Part shown: positions 1 to 8,839 of the stretch, one piece after another
Numbering within the stretch: the first letter of the stretch is position 1
Layout: each line of letters begins with the position of its first letter
NCBI GenBank assembly: GCA_019075905.1
Contig: JAGXAM010000015.1
Coordinates: 1-64,000 of the forward strand
Source: Hyphomicrobiales bacterium
Lineage (GTDB): Bacteria; Pseudomonadota; Alphaproteobacteria; Rhizobiales; Beijerinckiaceae
Direction: 5' to 3'
DNA length: 64,000 nt
The notes under the pieces: generated by a model
Seen by the model: the letters and a program-made list of their open reading frames with translations, nothing else
Told to the model about the DNA's origin: nothing
Databases searched by the model: none
Program-made: the position numbers and the translations under genes

Positions 1-90
1 CGGTGGCGAGCTTCTTTGTCAGCGCCTCGGTGTGGTCGGTGCCGCTGGAGACGGCTATGCGCTTGCTGTGACGGCGCCGCCTGGACGGCT
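1..90. other. Window edge, no gene resolved
   Basis: This short stretch downstream of hpt carries no start codon with a convincing ribosome binding site on either strand. On the minus strand one frame reads without a stop toward the window edge, but it has no ATG, GTG or TTG start inside the window, so I do not call it. It may be the beginning of the next gene after hpt or simple intergenic sequence. Confidence 0.4.
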
Positions 91-624
91 TCAGTCGTCA
101 ACCTTGCCGATATAGGGCAATTGACGGTAGCGGTGGGCGACGTCCATGCCGTAGCCAACCAGAAAATAATCCGGCGAGATGAAGCCGACATAATCAGCAT
201 CGATCTGAACGGCGCGCTTCCTCGGCTTTTCCAGCATGACGCAAATGGCGACCCCGGCAGCGCCGCGTGCCGTGAGAAGGTCCTTGGCAAAGGCCAGCGT
301 GCGGCCTGATTCCAGAATATCATCGAGAACCATGACCTGGCGGCCGCGCACATCCGATTCGATGTCTTTGACGACCCGCACCTGTCCGCTCGAAACCGTG
401 GCCTCGCGGTAGCTGGAGAGCTCGATAAATTCCACTTCCGGTGTCATGCCATGGCGGTGCATGGCCCGCAGCAGGTCGGCAGCAAATACATAGCTGCCTT
501 TCAGGATCGCCACGACCAGCAGGTCCTTGGGCAGCGAGGCGGCTATGTCGCCCGCCAGATTCTCGATGCGCTGCTGGATGGCGGCCTCATCAAATACTAC
601 ACTAATCGAGTGCTCTTGGATCAT
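91..624 (-). CDS. hpt: Hypoxanthine phosphoribosyltransferase
   Basis: Purine salvage enzyme of 177 residues, the usual family length. It transfers phosphoribose from PRPP to hypoxanthine or guanine in the cytoplasm, giving IMP or GMP. Seen: the LKGS loop near residues 41-44 and the PRPP-binding motif VMVLDDILESGRT at about 97-109 with the paired acidic residues D101/D102. The ATG overlaps the stop of the upstream zinc-ribbon gene in an ATGA arrangement (621-624), so the two are translationally coupled. Family assignment is strong; the substrate preference between hypoxanthine and guanine is not readable. Confidence 0.95.
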   Translation of the reverse strand: MIQEHSISVVFDEAAIQQRIENLAGDIAASLPKDLLVVAILKGSYVFAADLLRAMHRHGMTPEVEFIELSSYREATVSSGQVRVVKDIESDVRGRQVMVLDDILESGRTLAFAKDLLTARGAAGVAICVMLEKPRKRAVQIDADYVGFISPDYFLVGYGMDVAHRYRQLPYIGKVDD

Positions 625-1394
625 TGGGTTAATTCTGCCGTTTCCTTCAGACCCGTAGCGAAATTAACCGCAACATCGTGCGCACCATGGGGTGGCGAGG
701 CCAGTCGCGCCTTAAACGACATATGTTGGCCGCTGGCAAGCCCCTGCGTGCCAGGATAGCTCAGCCAGGCATAAAGATTGCGGCCATCGGCACCGCGCAC
801 TGAGATGCGCAGCGGCGGGACATTGGTGTGATGGCGGCGCAGATTGGAAATTTCCCCGGTGACGGCCAGCACCTTGTGCGAGCCCTGGTCGCGGATCGTC
901 GATGTCACATTTTCAAGGGCGAGACCGAGCGGATTGACTGGCAGGTGGATCGCCGTATAGGCGAGATTGGCGGCCGGCACCGCTGCGACGACCCGGTCCC
1001 TGAAGCCTACAGCGGCCATGCCGGCGGCGATGACGAGGGCGACGACGACCATGCCGCGTGACGGCAGCGGCAGGTTGGGGCGCAGACGTCGCGCGGCGAG
1101 GGCGGTGCGCGGCAGGCGCTGCCCGTAAACTTCCTCATAGCTCGGCGGCAAGGCGCGGTCGCTCGAAGCCTCGACGCGCAGGTCATCGGCGCTGGCACGC
1201 ACGGCAGCTTCCGAGAGGCTGGTGATCGACAGGCGCTGGGCGAGGGCATCTTCGGGCGCCGGCACTTCCGAGTCTTCAGCCGTGCAGTGCCAGATATGTC
1301 GACAGGCGGCGCAGCGCATGCGCCTGCCCTCGGCGCCCAGCCAGGCCTTGGTGATGTGATAGGTCGAGGTGCATGCAGGGCATTCGATGATCAT
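621..1394 (-). CDS. MJ0042-type zinc-ribbon, single-pass membrane protein (DUF3426-like)
   Basis: About 257 residues. The N-terminus holds a CPAC...CAAC zinc ribbon (C5, C8, C28, C31), followed by a linker, one hydrophobic segment near residues 112-130 and a C-terminal beta-rich region resembling DUF3426 extracellular domains. The ATG at 1394 is preferred because it places the ribbon at the very N-terminus, as in the family; an in-frame start at 1457 would add 21 residues without similarity. Its neighbours are hpt (4-base overlap) and the divergent ftsEX, an arrangement I recall as common in Rhizobiales. Function is unknown; the topology suggests a cytoplasmic zinc ribbon tethered to the inner membrane. 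Confidence 0.8.
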   Translation of the reverse strand: MIIECPACTSTYHITKAWLGAEGRRMRCAACRHIWHCTAEDSEVPAPEDALAQRLSITSLSEAAVRASADDLRVEASSDRALPPSYEEVYGQRLPRTALAARRLRPNLPLPSRGMVVVALVIAAGMAAVGFRDRVVAAVPAANLAYTAIHLPVNPLGLALENVTSTIRDQGSHKVLAVTGEISNLRRHHTNVPPLRISVRGADGRNLYAWLSYPGTQGLASGQHMSFKARLASPPHGAHDVAVNFATGLKETAELTQ

Positions 1395-1530
1395 GGGTCC
1401 GGGACCTGAAAGAATACTGGACAACCTGAGGCAAAGCCGTTCAGGAACGATGCGCATTGAGCGCTATTATGGTTAAGGTAAGGTTATGGGTGGCGCCGCC
1501 GGGCTGCCTCACATGAAAGGAATTACGTTC

Positions 1531-2202
1531 TTGGTGCGGTTTGAGAATGTTTCGCTCAGTTATGACGGCGAGCATGCGACCTTGCGCGATGTCAATTTCG
1601 CCATCGAACAGCATTCATTCCAGTTCTTGACCGGGCCATCGGGCGCCGGCAAGACCTCGCTGCTGCGCCTCATGCTGATGGCGCTGAAGCCGACAAGCGG
1701 GCAAATTTCGGTGTTCGGCAGGCGGGTCGAGACCCTCAGCAAACCGCAACTGACGGCAGCACGGCGGCGGATCGGCGTGGTATTCCAGGACTTCCGGCTG
1801 CTCGACCATCTCACCGTCTATGACAATGTCGCGCTGCCTTTGCGGGTGCTGGGCCAGCCGGAATCCAAATACGGCCCCGAGGTGATCGAATTGCTGCAAT
1901 GGGTCGGGCTCGGTGACCGCATGCGGGTGCTGCCCGCCGTCCTGTCCGGCGGCGAAAAGCAGCGCACTGCCATAGCCCGAGCGCTGATCGGCCGGCCGGA
2001 GCTCCTGCTGGCCGATGAGCCGACCGGCAATGTCGATCCGACGCTGGCGCGGCGGCTGTTGCGACTGTTTGCCGAATTGCACCGCTCGGGCACATCGGTA
2101 GTGATCGCGACGCATGATCTCGGGCTGATGGAGCAATTTGCCGGGGCCAAGCGACTGGTGCTGGCGGACGGGCGCCTGCATGTCTTTGAACCCCATTCCT
2201 GA
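1531..2202 (+). CDS. ftsE: Cell-division ATP-binding protein FtsE
   Basis: ABC ATPase of about 223 residues that pairs with FtsX to control septal peptidoglycan hydrolases at the divisome. Seen: Walker A GPSGAGKTS, signature LSGGEKQR, Walker B LLLADEPTGNVD and the switch histidine in IATHD. The start is taken as TTG 1531, giving an N-terminus MVRFENVSL typical of FtsE, with AAAGGAA about 10 bases upstream; GTG 1534 is an alternative and the in-frame ATG 1513 would add 6 residues. ftsX follows after 24 bases, so the two form an operon divergent from the zinc-ribbon/hpt pair. Confidence 0.9.
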   Translation: MVRFENVSLSYDGEHATLRDVNFAIEQHSFQFLTGPSGAGKTSLLRLMLMALKPTSGQISVFGRRVETLSKPQLTAARRRIGVVFQDFRLLDHLTVYDNVALPLRVLGQPESKYGPEVIELLQWVGLGDRMRVLPAVLSGGEKQRTAIARALIGRPELLLADEPTGNVDPTLARRLLRLFAELHRSGTSVVIATHDLGLMEQFAGAKRLVLADGRLHVFEPHS

Positions 2203-2226
2203 CGATTCTGACGCGAGGGCCGGTCG

Positions 2227-3210
2227 TTGCTGCACATAAAGACACTTCTGTCGCGCAAGTCCCTGTTCCCCAAGGTTGCGTCGCTTGATGTCGGGCAGGG
2301 TCGGCTGATCGAGAAGCGGCGGGTGGCGCTGGTGCAGCGCGACAGCATTTCGGGCCGGGCGCTGGTGACGGTGGTGGCGATCATGACATTTCTGGCGACG
2401 CTGAGCGCCGGTGCGGCGTTTCTGGTGGCGCAGGCCTCGGATGGCTGGCAGCATCAGGTGTCGCAGGAAATGACCATCCAGGTGCGGCCAGCCGAGGGCC
2501 GCTCGCTGGACAAGGACGCGGCGGCAGCGGCCGCGCTGGCCCGCGCCACCAGGGGCATTGCCTCGGTGCGCATCGTCAGCAAGGCCGAATCAGAACGGCT
2601 GTTGCAGCCCTGGCTGGGGTCGGGCCTGAATTTTGATGCCTTGCCGATACCGCGCATGATCATTGTGAAACTGGGCAATGGTGCGCCCCCCGACTTGCAG
2701 GCCCTCAATGCCGCGCTCGCCAAAGCCGTGCCAAATGCGGCGCTTGACGATCACCGGCTGTGGCTGCAGCGGCTCGACACTATGGCTGGTACGATGGAAA
2801 CCGGGGCGGTGCTGGTCTTTATGCTGGTGCTGGTGGCGACCGCGCTGGCGGTGGGCTTTGCCACACGCGGCGCCATGGCCGGCAATCGCGATATCATTGA
2901 TGTGCTGCATTTTGTCGGCGCCAGTGATGGCTATATTGCCCGCGAGTTTCAGGGGCATTTCCTGCGGCTGGGTGCGACCGGTGCGGCGAGCGGGGCGCTG
3001 CTGGCGGTGCTTATCTATGCTGCGGCCGGGCTGTTCGAGCATTTTGCCATGGCCACCGCGGGCGGTGACCAGCTCAGGGCGCTGTTCGGGTCGTTTTCAA
3101 TCGGCAGCCGGGGCTATGGCGTCATAGCCATGATCGCCCTTGGCATTGCCTTGCTGACCGCTTTCATGTCGCGCTCGGTGGTGATCCGGCACTTGCGCGG
3201 GCTTTACTGA
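2227..3210 (+). CDS. ftsX: Cell-division permease FtsX
   Basis: Membrane partner of FtsE, 327 residues with a TTG start. Four hydrophobic segments are visible: one near residues 45-67, then a roughly 125-residue periplasmic domain, then three near 195-220, 245-272 and 295-315. This matches the FtsX fold of one helix, an extracytoplasmic domain that contacts hydrolase activators, and three more helices. It lacks catalytic residues, as expected. It lies directly downstream of ftsE and ends convergently with hemA 35 bases away. Confidence 0.88.
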   Translation: MLHIKTLLSRKSLFPKVASLDVGQGRLIEKRRVALVQRDSISGRALVTVVAIMTFLATLSAGAAFLVAQASDGWQHQVSQEMTIQVRPAEGRSLDKDAAAAAALARATRGIASVRIVSKAESERLLQPWLGSGLNFDALPIPRMIIVKLGNGAPPDLQALNAALAKAVPNAALDDHRLWLQRLDTMAGTMETGAVLVFMLVLVATALAVGFATRGAMAGNRDIIDVLHFVGASDGYIAREFQGHFLRLGATGAASGALLAVLIYAAAGLFEHFAMATAGGDQLRALFGSFSIGSRGYGVIAMIALGIALLTAFMSRSVVIRHLRGLY

Positions 3211-3245
3211 GGCCCGCCTTGCGTCGGCCGCCTGCAACGCGGCGT

Positions 3246-4481
3246 TTATTCCGCGGCGATGCGGATGTATTTGCCCTTGCCGACCGGGCAGGCCGCCCAG
3301 AGGGTTTGCAGGGCGCCAACCAGCGCGTCCATTTGCGCGTCAGTATGGATCGGGCCGGGCGTGATACGCAGGCGCTCGGTGCCGCGCGGCACGGTGGGGT
3401 AATTGATCGGCTGCACATAAATGCCGAACTGGTCCATCAGCGCGTCGGTAATGGCCTTGCAATGCACCGGATTGCCGACCATCACCGGCACGATATGGCT
3501 GGGATTGGGCAGAACCGGCACACCGACCTCGGCGAGACGGGCTTTCAGGGTCGCGGCGCGCTCCTGATGGGCCTTGCGTTCGACGTCGCTGGTCTTGAGA
3601 TGGCGCACGCTGGCGAGCGCACCGGCGGCAAGCACCGGGGCCAGCGAGGTGGTGAAGATGAAGCCGGAGGCGCAGGAGCGCACGGCATCGACGCAGGCCC
3701 GGCTGGCAGCAATATAGCCGCCCATGACGCCAAAGCCCTTGGCCAGCGTGCCGTTGATGATATCGACACGGTGCATGACGCCGTCGCGCTCGGCAATGCC
3801 GCCGCCGCGCGGGCCATAGAGGCCGACAGCGTGCACTTCATCGAGATAGGTCAGCGCCTGATAACGCTCGGCCAGATCGCAAATGGCGGCAATCGGCGCA
3901 ATATGGCCGTCCATCGAATAGACGCTCTCGAAAGCGATGATCTTGGGGGTTTCGAGCGGCACGGTTTTCAGCAGGCGCTCAAGATCCTCGCCGTCATTAT
4001 GACGGAAGATCATCTTGGCGCCGCCGCCATGGCGGATGCCGGCGATCATCGAGGCGTGGTTTTTCTCGTCTGAGAAAATCACGCATCCCGGCATCATCGA
4101 AACCAGAGTCGAGAGCGCCGCATCATTGGCGACATAGGCCGAGGTGAACAATAGTGCGGCTTCCTTGCCGTGCAGGTCGGCAAGTTCGTGTTCGAGGTCG
4201 ACATGGTAATGCGTGGTGCCGGCGATGTTGCGGGTGCCACCCGAGCCTGCGCCGGTTTCATTCAGCGCGGCGTGCATGGCCTCGATAACGACCGGATGCT
4301 GGCCCATGCCGAGATAATCATTCGAGCACCAGACCGTCACCGGGCGCGAGGCACCAGTTTCGTGACGATGGGCAGCCTTGGGAAAGGCACCGCGTTCGCG
4401 TTTCAGATCGGCGAACACCCGGTAGCGTCCCTCGGCCCGCAAGGCAGTGATCTGGTCTTCGAAAAACCGGTCATAATTCAT
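3246..4481 (-). CDS. hemA: 5-aminolevulinate synthase
   Basis: PLP enzyme condensing glycine with succinyl-CoA to 5-aminolevulinate, the first step of tetrapyrrole synthesis by the C4 route used by alphaproteobacteria. The protein is 411 residues from the second of two adjacent start codons (MNYDRFF). Seen: the Schiff-base lysine K248 in TLAKGFG, the glycine-rich GAGSGGTRN segment and YLDEVHAVG. Supply of heme fits the neighbouring cytochrome c genes. A perfect 7-base inverted repeat sits about 40 bases upstream of the start (4522-4540) and may be an operator. Confidence 0.96.
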   Translation of the reverse strand: MNYDRFFEDQITALRAEGRYRVFADLKRERGAFPKAAHRHETGASRPVTVWCSNDYLGMGQHPVVIEAMHAALNETGAGSGGTRNIAGTTHYHVDLEHELADLHGKEAALLFTSAYVANDAALSTLVSMMPGCVIFSDEKNHASMIAGIRHGGGAKMIFRHNDGEDLERLLKTVPLETPKIIAFESVYSMDGHIAPIAAICDLAERYQALTYLDEVHAVGLYGPRGGGIAERDGVMHRVDIINGTLAKGFGVMGGYIAASRACVDAVRSCASGFIFTTSLAPVLAAGALASVRHLKTSDVERKAHQERAATLKARLAEVGVPVLPNPSHIVPVMVGNPVHCKAITDALMDQFGIYVQPINYPTVPRGTERLRITPGPIHTDAQMDALVGALQTLWAACPVGKGKYIRIAAE

Positions 4482-4521
4482 CACACCACTCCTGCACCTT
4501 GGCGTCCCGAGCTTGCCGCAA

Positions 4522-4540
4522 GAACATTGCCATAATGTTC
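4522..4540. promoter_or_regulatory. Inverted repeat upstream of hemA
   Basis: GAACATT-gccat-AATGTTC is a perfect 7-base dyad with a 5-base spacer, 41 bases from the hemA start codon. A second, weaker pairing (CCGCA at about 4516 with TGCGG at about 4546) encloses it. It does not match the FNR/FixK consensus TTGAT-N4-ATCAA. Read as DNA it looks like an operator for a dimeric regulator; read as RNA it would be a modest hairpin in the hemA leader. The regulator is unknown. Confidence 0.45.
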
Positions 4541-4667
4541 CCGCATTGCGGAGATTTTTTGCGGCATGTTTAGTGGGGTTCTAAACCTTCACAAAACTCG
4601 TTTAAGCCCGTCGCCGACGGGGCGCAAGCCTCTGGCGGCGGGGCTTGTTGACGCAGCCGGGGCAGCA

Positions 4668-5231
4668 CTAGCGGCCCGGCGCCTCGGTGGCCCTGGCCAA
4701 TGGCAGTCCAGCCTCATGCCAGCCGTCCGATCCGCCGGGATACCAATAGATATGCCTGTAGCCGAGCTTGAGGGCGCGCCGCGCTGCATTCCACGACATC
4801 CAGCAATCCCTGAGGCAATAGATCACCATTCTGGCGCTGCGATCATGGTGCGAGGCTTTGGCGAGGCCGTCCTCGAAATAAAACTCCATCCGGCCGGAAA
4901 TCTGGCCATAGCCGGTGTCCGGCAGCCAGAGCGAGCCGGGAATGTCATAGCGCGGCTTTTGAACCCAAAGTGTGCCTTTCGGCAGGCCGGCGGGTTTGGG
5001 CGGCTGCGGCCAGACATCGATGAAGGCAGCATGCGCCAGCCACAGCTTGTGGGCGGCGTCGGTGTTTACGACAATGGCGCCCTTCAGGGTGAGGGGCGTC
5101 GGCGCGTGATAGGCGCCGATGTGATAATGGTCAGGTTCGGGCGGGGCGGCATAGGCCAGGGCCGCAGCGAGGCACCAGAGTGCCAGCGGCAGGCTGGTTC
5201 TCTCAAGGCTTGATCGGCTGGAAGTTGGCAT
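4668..5231 (-). CDS. PQQ-dependent catabolism-associated CXXCW-motif protein (rhodanese-like)
   Basis: A 187-residue secreted protein with an N-terminal hydrophobic signal segment (about residues 10-29). The C-terminal half carries the family hallmark C139-LRD-C143-W followed by MSWNAA, a rhodanese-like loop found in proteins encoded beside PQQ alcohol dehydrogenases. Its exact role is not established; the family occurs only in quinoprotein gene neighbourhoods. The start overlaps the end of xoxJ by 29 bases and has no clear ribosome binding site, so translation is probably coupled. It is the last gene of the xoxF-xoxG-xoxJ transcript. Confidence 0.8.
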   Translation of the reverse strand: MPTSSRSSLERTSLPLALWCLAAALAYAAPPEPDHYHIGAYHAPTPLTLKGAIVVNTDAAHKLWLAHAAFIDVWPQPPKPAGLPKGTLWVQKPRYDIPGSLWLPDTGYGQISGRMEFYFEDGLAKASHHDRSARMVIYCLRDCWMSWNAARRALKLGYRHIYWYPGGSDGWHEAGLPLARATEAPGR

Positions 5232-6033
5232 CGAGTAGTGGCACCCCGTAGCTTTTCAGAATTTGTGTGATTTCGGCCTGATGGGCCGCAATAACGCCAT
5301 TGAGCTGTCGCTTCCAGTCCTGATCGGACGGCCGCACGCCCATGACCATTCGATAGGCCATCGCCGGGCCGCTCTTTTCATGCACAAGAGGCACGACGCG
5401 CAGCGGTGGCTTACTTTCCTTGGCAAAATAGCCGGCCATCGGCCCCCACAAGACACCAACATCGATTTTTCCTGATTCGATATCCTTGATCATATGCACG
5501 GTCGAGAGATGAAAGCGGGTATCGACCACCAGCGGATAGGATCTGACATGTCCCATCAGGTGATCGGCCTCGATATTGGTGGCGGGCGGCGTGCCGGCGA
5601 TGAGGCCGATGCGCTTTGATTTCAGGCGCGGGTCTTCCAGCGTGGTGATGCCGTCAAGCCCGGTGCCGGGCTTGAACACCAGCGCATAGGCTGTGGCGAA
5701 ATAGGGATTGGTGGCCTGCACCGAACCCACGCCCTGGGGCTCGCCCATCACCAGATCGCAGCGGAATTTCATCAGGGTATTGCGCAGAAATCCGGTCGAG
5801 GCGGGGTAATAGGTATAGGCGAGCCTCTTGTGCAGGCTGGTCGCCAGCAGCGCGGCAATCTTGTTTTCATAGCCCTCGCCCTTGTCGTTGGACAGCGGCA
5901 GATCCGAGGGATCGGCGCAGACGCGCAAAACCCTGGGATCGACCAGTTCGACCGCCGGGTTGGTTTGCTGGGCCCGCGACGCGCCATAGGCACAAAGCAT
6001 CAGTGCCAGCGCCGGAATATATTTCATCGGCAT
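5203..6033 (-). CDS. xoxJ: XoxJ-like periplasmic binding protein associated with methanol dehydrogenase
   Basis: A 276-residue protein with a signal peptide ending near the AQQ at about residue 22 and a solute-binding-protein fold (family 3-like). It starts its mature domain with VLRVCADPSDLPLS and retains the GEGYENKIA segment typical of quinoprotein-associated binding proteins (MxaJ/XoxJ). In methylotrophs this protein is encoded with the dehydrogenase and its cytochrome; proposed roles include assembly or activation of the apo-dehydrogenase rather than nutrient uptake, and no transporter gene is adjacent here. An AGGGAGA ribosome site precedes the start. Assignment to XoxJ rests on position in the operon. 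Confidence 0.85.
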   Translation of the reverse strand: MPMKYIPALALMLCAYGASRAQQTNPAVELVDPRVLRVCADPSDLPLSNDKGEGYENKIAALLATSLHKRLAYTYYPASTGFLRNTLMKFRCDLVMGEPQGVGSVQATNPYFATAYALVFKPGTGLDGITTLEDPRLKSKRIGLIAGTPPATNIEADHLMGHVRSYPLVVDTRFHLSTVHMIKDIESGKIDVGVLWGPMAGYFAKESKPPLRVVPLVHEKSGPAMAYRMVMGVRPSDQDWKRQLNGVIAAHQAEITQILKSYGVPLLDANFQPIKP

Positions 6034-6057
6034 GATAACTGGTCTCCCTTGGTGCCA

Positions 6058-6597
6058 TCAGCTCATGCAGCTGTCTTCCATTTTGGCATAGGCAGCGTCT
6101 TTGGCAGCATGTTTGCGCGGGCGTCCGCGCGGCACGGCATTGTCGCTGCGGGCGCGCAAATAGACATAAATATCATCGAGATAGCACATGACATTGGGGT
6201 TCAGGCCCCATTTCGGCATGACATTGTCCTGCGAGGTCGTGACATTGACCCGGCCATTGGTGACGATATTGGCAAAATCGGTGTAACTCAAATGCTGGAG
6301 CGAATTGACCAGGGCAGGGCCATAGGATGAGCCCATGCCATCCGGGCCGTGACATTGCATGCAATTGGCGGTGTAGCGGATGTAGCCGGAGAAGGTCAGC
6401 CAATCGACCGTGCCATCGGGCTTGACGTCGAATGTCGGATTGCCGTTCTTGTCATAGACCCGGGCACCGTCGCGCTTGGCGATTGCCGGATTGCCTGAAC
6501 CATCTCTGGTTTTGACCGCCGCAGTCGCCATGCCGCAAAGCAGGGCGACACCCAGTCCGGCGATCAGCGCCACATGCCGATTCATTGACATCATCAT
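6058..6597 (-). CDS. xoxG: Cytochrome c, methanol-oxidation electron acceptor (XoxG-like)
   Basis: About 179 residues with a signal peptide at the N-terminus and a single haem c site CMQCH at about residues 79-83. A downstream methionine in NVMPKWG is a candidate axial ligand. In lanthanide-dependent systems XoxG takes electrons from XoxF and passes them to the respiratory chain in the periplasm. The start region contains several in-frame ATGs (6597, 6594, 6591, 6585) behind a GGGAGAG ribosome site; 6597 or 6594 fits best. It lies 152 bases downstream of xoxF, with a strong hairpin in between, and 24 bases upstream of xoxJ. Confidence 0.88.
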   Translation of the reverse strand: MMMSMNRHVALIAGLGVALLCGMATAAVKTRDGSGNPAIAKRDGARVYDKNGNPTFDVKPDGTVDWLTFSGYIRYTANCMQCHGPDGMGSSYGPALVNSLQHLSYTDFANIVTNGRVNVTTSQDNVMPKWGLNPNVMCYLDDIYVYLRARSDNAVPRGRPRKHAAKDAAYAKMEDSCMS

Positions 6598-6689
6598 TAC
6601 TCTCCCTGCCCTCGCGACGAGAGGCGTTGTTGTTATGGGTCTTGACCTTGCTCGCAAATATCCGGCGTCAGGGCCTTTCTTCGATGGTT

Positions 6690-6722
6690 TCGGCGCGGCA
6701 CACGTGGAATGCCCCGCGCCGA
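6690..6722 (-). terminator. Hairpin between xoxF and xoxG
   Basis: Arms TCGGCGCGG (6690-6698) and CCGCGCCGA (6714-6722) form a perfect 9-base-pair stem with a 15-base loop, 28 bases after the xoxF stop on the minus strand. There is no following T-run, so it is more likely a stabiliser of the xoxF transcript 3' end or a partial attenuator than a full rho-independent terminator. It would explain a high xoxF to xoxG ratio. Confidence 0.55.
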
Positions 6723-6749
6723 TTGATCATGACGGCCGAGATTCGAGAC

Positions 6750-8555
6750 TCAGCTGTTGGGCAGGCCAAATACGGTCAGCACACCACCCAGAGCAGTATA
6801 GTCGCTCAGGGCAGCATAGCCGCCGACCGCGCCGAGACCGTCAGTCGGCTTGGTGAGGCCGGCCGCGAGACCGATGCCAGCCCAGCCGCCGACACCCGAC
6901 AGCACCGCTACATATTCCTTGCCGGCGTGCTCATAGGCCATGACATTGCCAATGATTCCCGACGGAGTCTTGAATTTATAGAGGGTCTTGCCGGTCTTGG
7001 CGTCCACCGCCTTGAGATAGCCTTCCAGCGTGCCATAAAAGACGAGGCCGCTGGCGGTTGTCAGTGCGCCCGACCAGACGGAGAAGGGCTCCTTCTTCGA
7101 CCAGACGATTTTGCCAGTGGCGGCATTCCAGGCAATGAAATTGCCCATATTGGTGTCGCCCTTGGGCGGGTACATCGATAGCGTCGCGCCGACATAGGGC
7201 TGGCCGGCGGTGTATTTCACGCGGAACGGCTCATAATCCATGCAGACATGGTTGGTGGGGACGAAGAACAGATTGTCCTCAGGCATATAGGCCGCCGGCT
7301 GCTCGTCCTTCGAGCCCAGCGCCGCCGGGCAGACACCCTTGGTGTTGACGTCCTCACCATTGTGATCGGTGGAATATTGCGGAACCACCAGCGGCCGCCC
7401 GTAAGTCGGCGATTTGGGATCCATATCCACTTTGGTTGCCCAGTTGACGGCAGGATCATATTTGGCTGCTACCAGCAAGGCCCCGGTCTCGCGATCAAGC
7501 GTATAGGCAAAGCCATTGCGGTCAAAATGCACCAGGGTCTTGCGCATTTTGCCATCGATCTTCTGATCGACGAGGATCATCTCGTTGACGCCGTCATAAT
7601 CCCACTGGTCATGCGGGGTCATCTGGTAGATCCATTTGACCTTGCCGGTATCGAGGTCGCGGGCCCAGATCGACATCGACCATTTATTGTCGCCGGGGCG
7701 CTGCCTGGGATTCCAGGTCGAGGGGTTGCCGGAGCCGTAATAGACGAGGTTCAGCTTGGGATCATATGAATACCAGCCCCAGGTGTCGCCGCCGCCAATT
7801 TTCCATTGATCGCCCTTCCAGGTCTTGATGCTGGAATTGGGCCCCACCGGCTTGCCGAGCGACATGGTTTTCTCGGGATCGATCAGCGTGTCGGAATCCG
7901 GGCCTTCCGAATAGCCGCGCCAGGCGAGCTTGCCGGTCTTGATGTCATAGGCCGAAAGCCAGCCGCGAACGCCAAACTCGCCGCCGGAGACACCGATGAT
8001 CACCTTGTCTTTCACCACCATCGGCGCGTCAGTGCCGGTCTGGCCCTTGGTCGGGTCGCCGTCCTTGACTGACCAGACCACCTTGCCGGTCTTGGCATCA
8101 AGGGCGACCAGAGTCGTGTCGGCCTGGTGCAGGAAGATCTTGCCATCGCCGTAAGCAACGCCGCGGTTGACCGTGTCGCAGCACATCACCGGAATGACGC
8201 TCGGATCCTGATGGGGGGTGTATTTCCAGACAATCTTGCCATCATGATTGAGATCAAGCGCATAAACCGTGTTGGGGAAAGGGGCGTTGAGATACATCAT
8301 GTCGCCGACCACCAGCGGCGAGCCTTCATGACCGCGCAGAACGCCGGTCGAAAACGTCCATGCCGGGGTCAGTTTGCCGACATTGGCCGGGGTGATCTGT
8401 TTCAGCGCGGTGTAGCGCTGGTTGTTGTATTGTCCGGTGGGCATGACCCATTGATTCGGGTCTTGCGACATTTTCAGAAGATCATCGGCATAAGCCGTAC
8501 CCAAAGTGCATGCAGTCACAGCAGCAATGCACGTTGTCATAAGTATTTTGCGCAT
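6750..8555 (-). CDS. xoxF: Lanthanide-dependent PQQ methanol dehydrogenase XoxF
   Basis: Periplasmic quinoprotein of 601 residues, typical for XoxF, oxidising methanol (to formaldehyde or formate). Seen: a signal peptide ending near AYA-DD (residue 23/24); the vicinal cysteines C125-C126 that stack on PQQ; metal ligands E193 and N277 by alignment; the catalytic aspartate D319 in HDQWDYDG and, two residues on, D321, the extra aspartate that marks rare-earth-binding XoxF and is alanine in calcium MxaF. Tryptophan-docking repeats of an eight-bladed propeller recur ([20 protein letters not shown]). A GGGAGGA ribosome site precedes the ATG. It heads the xoxF-xoxG-xoxJ-CXXCW operon and is divergent from the relay genes. 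No mxaF or mxaI is in the window. Confidence 0.96.
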   Translation of the reverse strand: MRKILMTTCIAAVTACTLGTAYADDLLKMSQDPNQWVMPTGQYNNQRYTALKQITPANVGKLTPAWTFSTGVLRGHEGSPLVVGDMMYLNAPFPNTVYALDLNHDGKIVWKYTPHQDPSVIPVMCCDTVNRGVAYGDGKIFLHQADTTLVALDAKTGKVVWSVKDGDPTKGQTGTDAPMVVKDKVIIGVSGGEFGVRGWLSAYDIKTGKLAWRGYSEGPDSDTLIDPEKTMSLGKPVGPNSSIKTWKGDQWKIGGGDTWGWYSYDPKLNLVYYGSGNPSTWNPRQRPGDNKWSMSIWARDLDTGKVKWIYQMTPHDQWDYDGVNEMILVDQKIDGKMRKTLVHFDRNGFAYTLDRETGALLVAAKYDPAVNWATKVDMDPKSPTYGRPLVVPQYSTDHNGEDVNTKGVCPAALGSKDEQPAAYMPEDNLFFVPTNHVCMDYEPFRVKYTAGQPYVGATLSMYPPKGDTNMGNFIAWNAATGKIVWSKKEPFSVWSGALTTASGLVFYGTLEGYLKAVDAKTGKTLYKFKTPSGIIGNVMAYEHAGKEYVAVLSGVGGWAGIGLAAGLTKPTDGLGAVGGYAALSDYTALGGVLTVFGLPNS

Positions 8556-8709
8556 TGAATCAGTCCTCCCGGGTCAAATTTTGCCTATGACGGGAACGCG
8601 CCTCTGGGCACGCCGGCAGCATGGCATTTCGATGGGATTATGATTCCGACAGCGTGTCACGACTTGCGCGAGGCACAAGGGCTTGTCGCCCCGCCTAGCC
8701 TTCGAGGGT

Positions 8710-8735
8710 CCGCCTGTTGTCCCAACTACAGGCGG
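8710..8735. repeat. Dyad 1 in the xoxF divergent region
   Basis: CCGCCTGT (8710-8717) and ACAGGCGG (8728-8735) are perfect 8-base inverted arms around a 10-base spacer, with two further inner pairs after one mismatch. It may be an operator or a leader hairpin, since it lies about 155 bases upstream of the xoxF start. Confidence 0.5.
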
Positions 8736-8763
8736 CCTGGAAGCCGAAATCAGTGACAGGCTA

Positions 8764-8785
8764 TGCCAACTATCGGGTGTTGGCA
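8764..8785. repeat. Dyad 2 in the xoxF divergent region
   Basis: TGCCAAC (8764-8770) and GTTGGCA (8779-8785) form a perfect 7-base inverted repeat with an 8-base spacer. The TGCCA...TGGCA shape and spacing suit a dimeric DNA-binding protein. It lies between dyads 1 and 3. Confidence 0.5.
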
Positions 8786-8816
8786 ATGGTCAACATGAAT
8801 TATTTTTGATGGGTTT

Positions 8817-8839
8817 GTGCCCGCCCAAGCATCGGGCAC
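8817..8839. repeat. Dyad 3 in the xoxF divergent region
   Basis: GTGCCCG (8817-8823) and CGGGCAC (8833-8839) form a perfect 7-base inverted repeat with a 9-base spacer, ending 13 bases before the ATG at 8852. If translation began at 8852 the hairpin would sit near the ribosome site; if it begins at 8888 it would be in the leader. Confidence 0.5.

Noticed and set aside
6750-8555. Calling the dehydrogenase MxaF
   Set aside because: The DYD motif, lack of mxaI and mxa genes, and neighbouring xoxG/xoxJ order point to XoxF.
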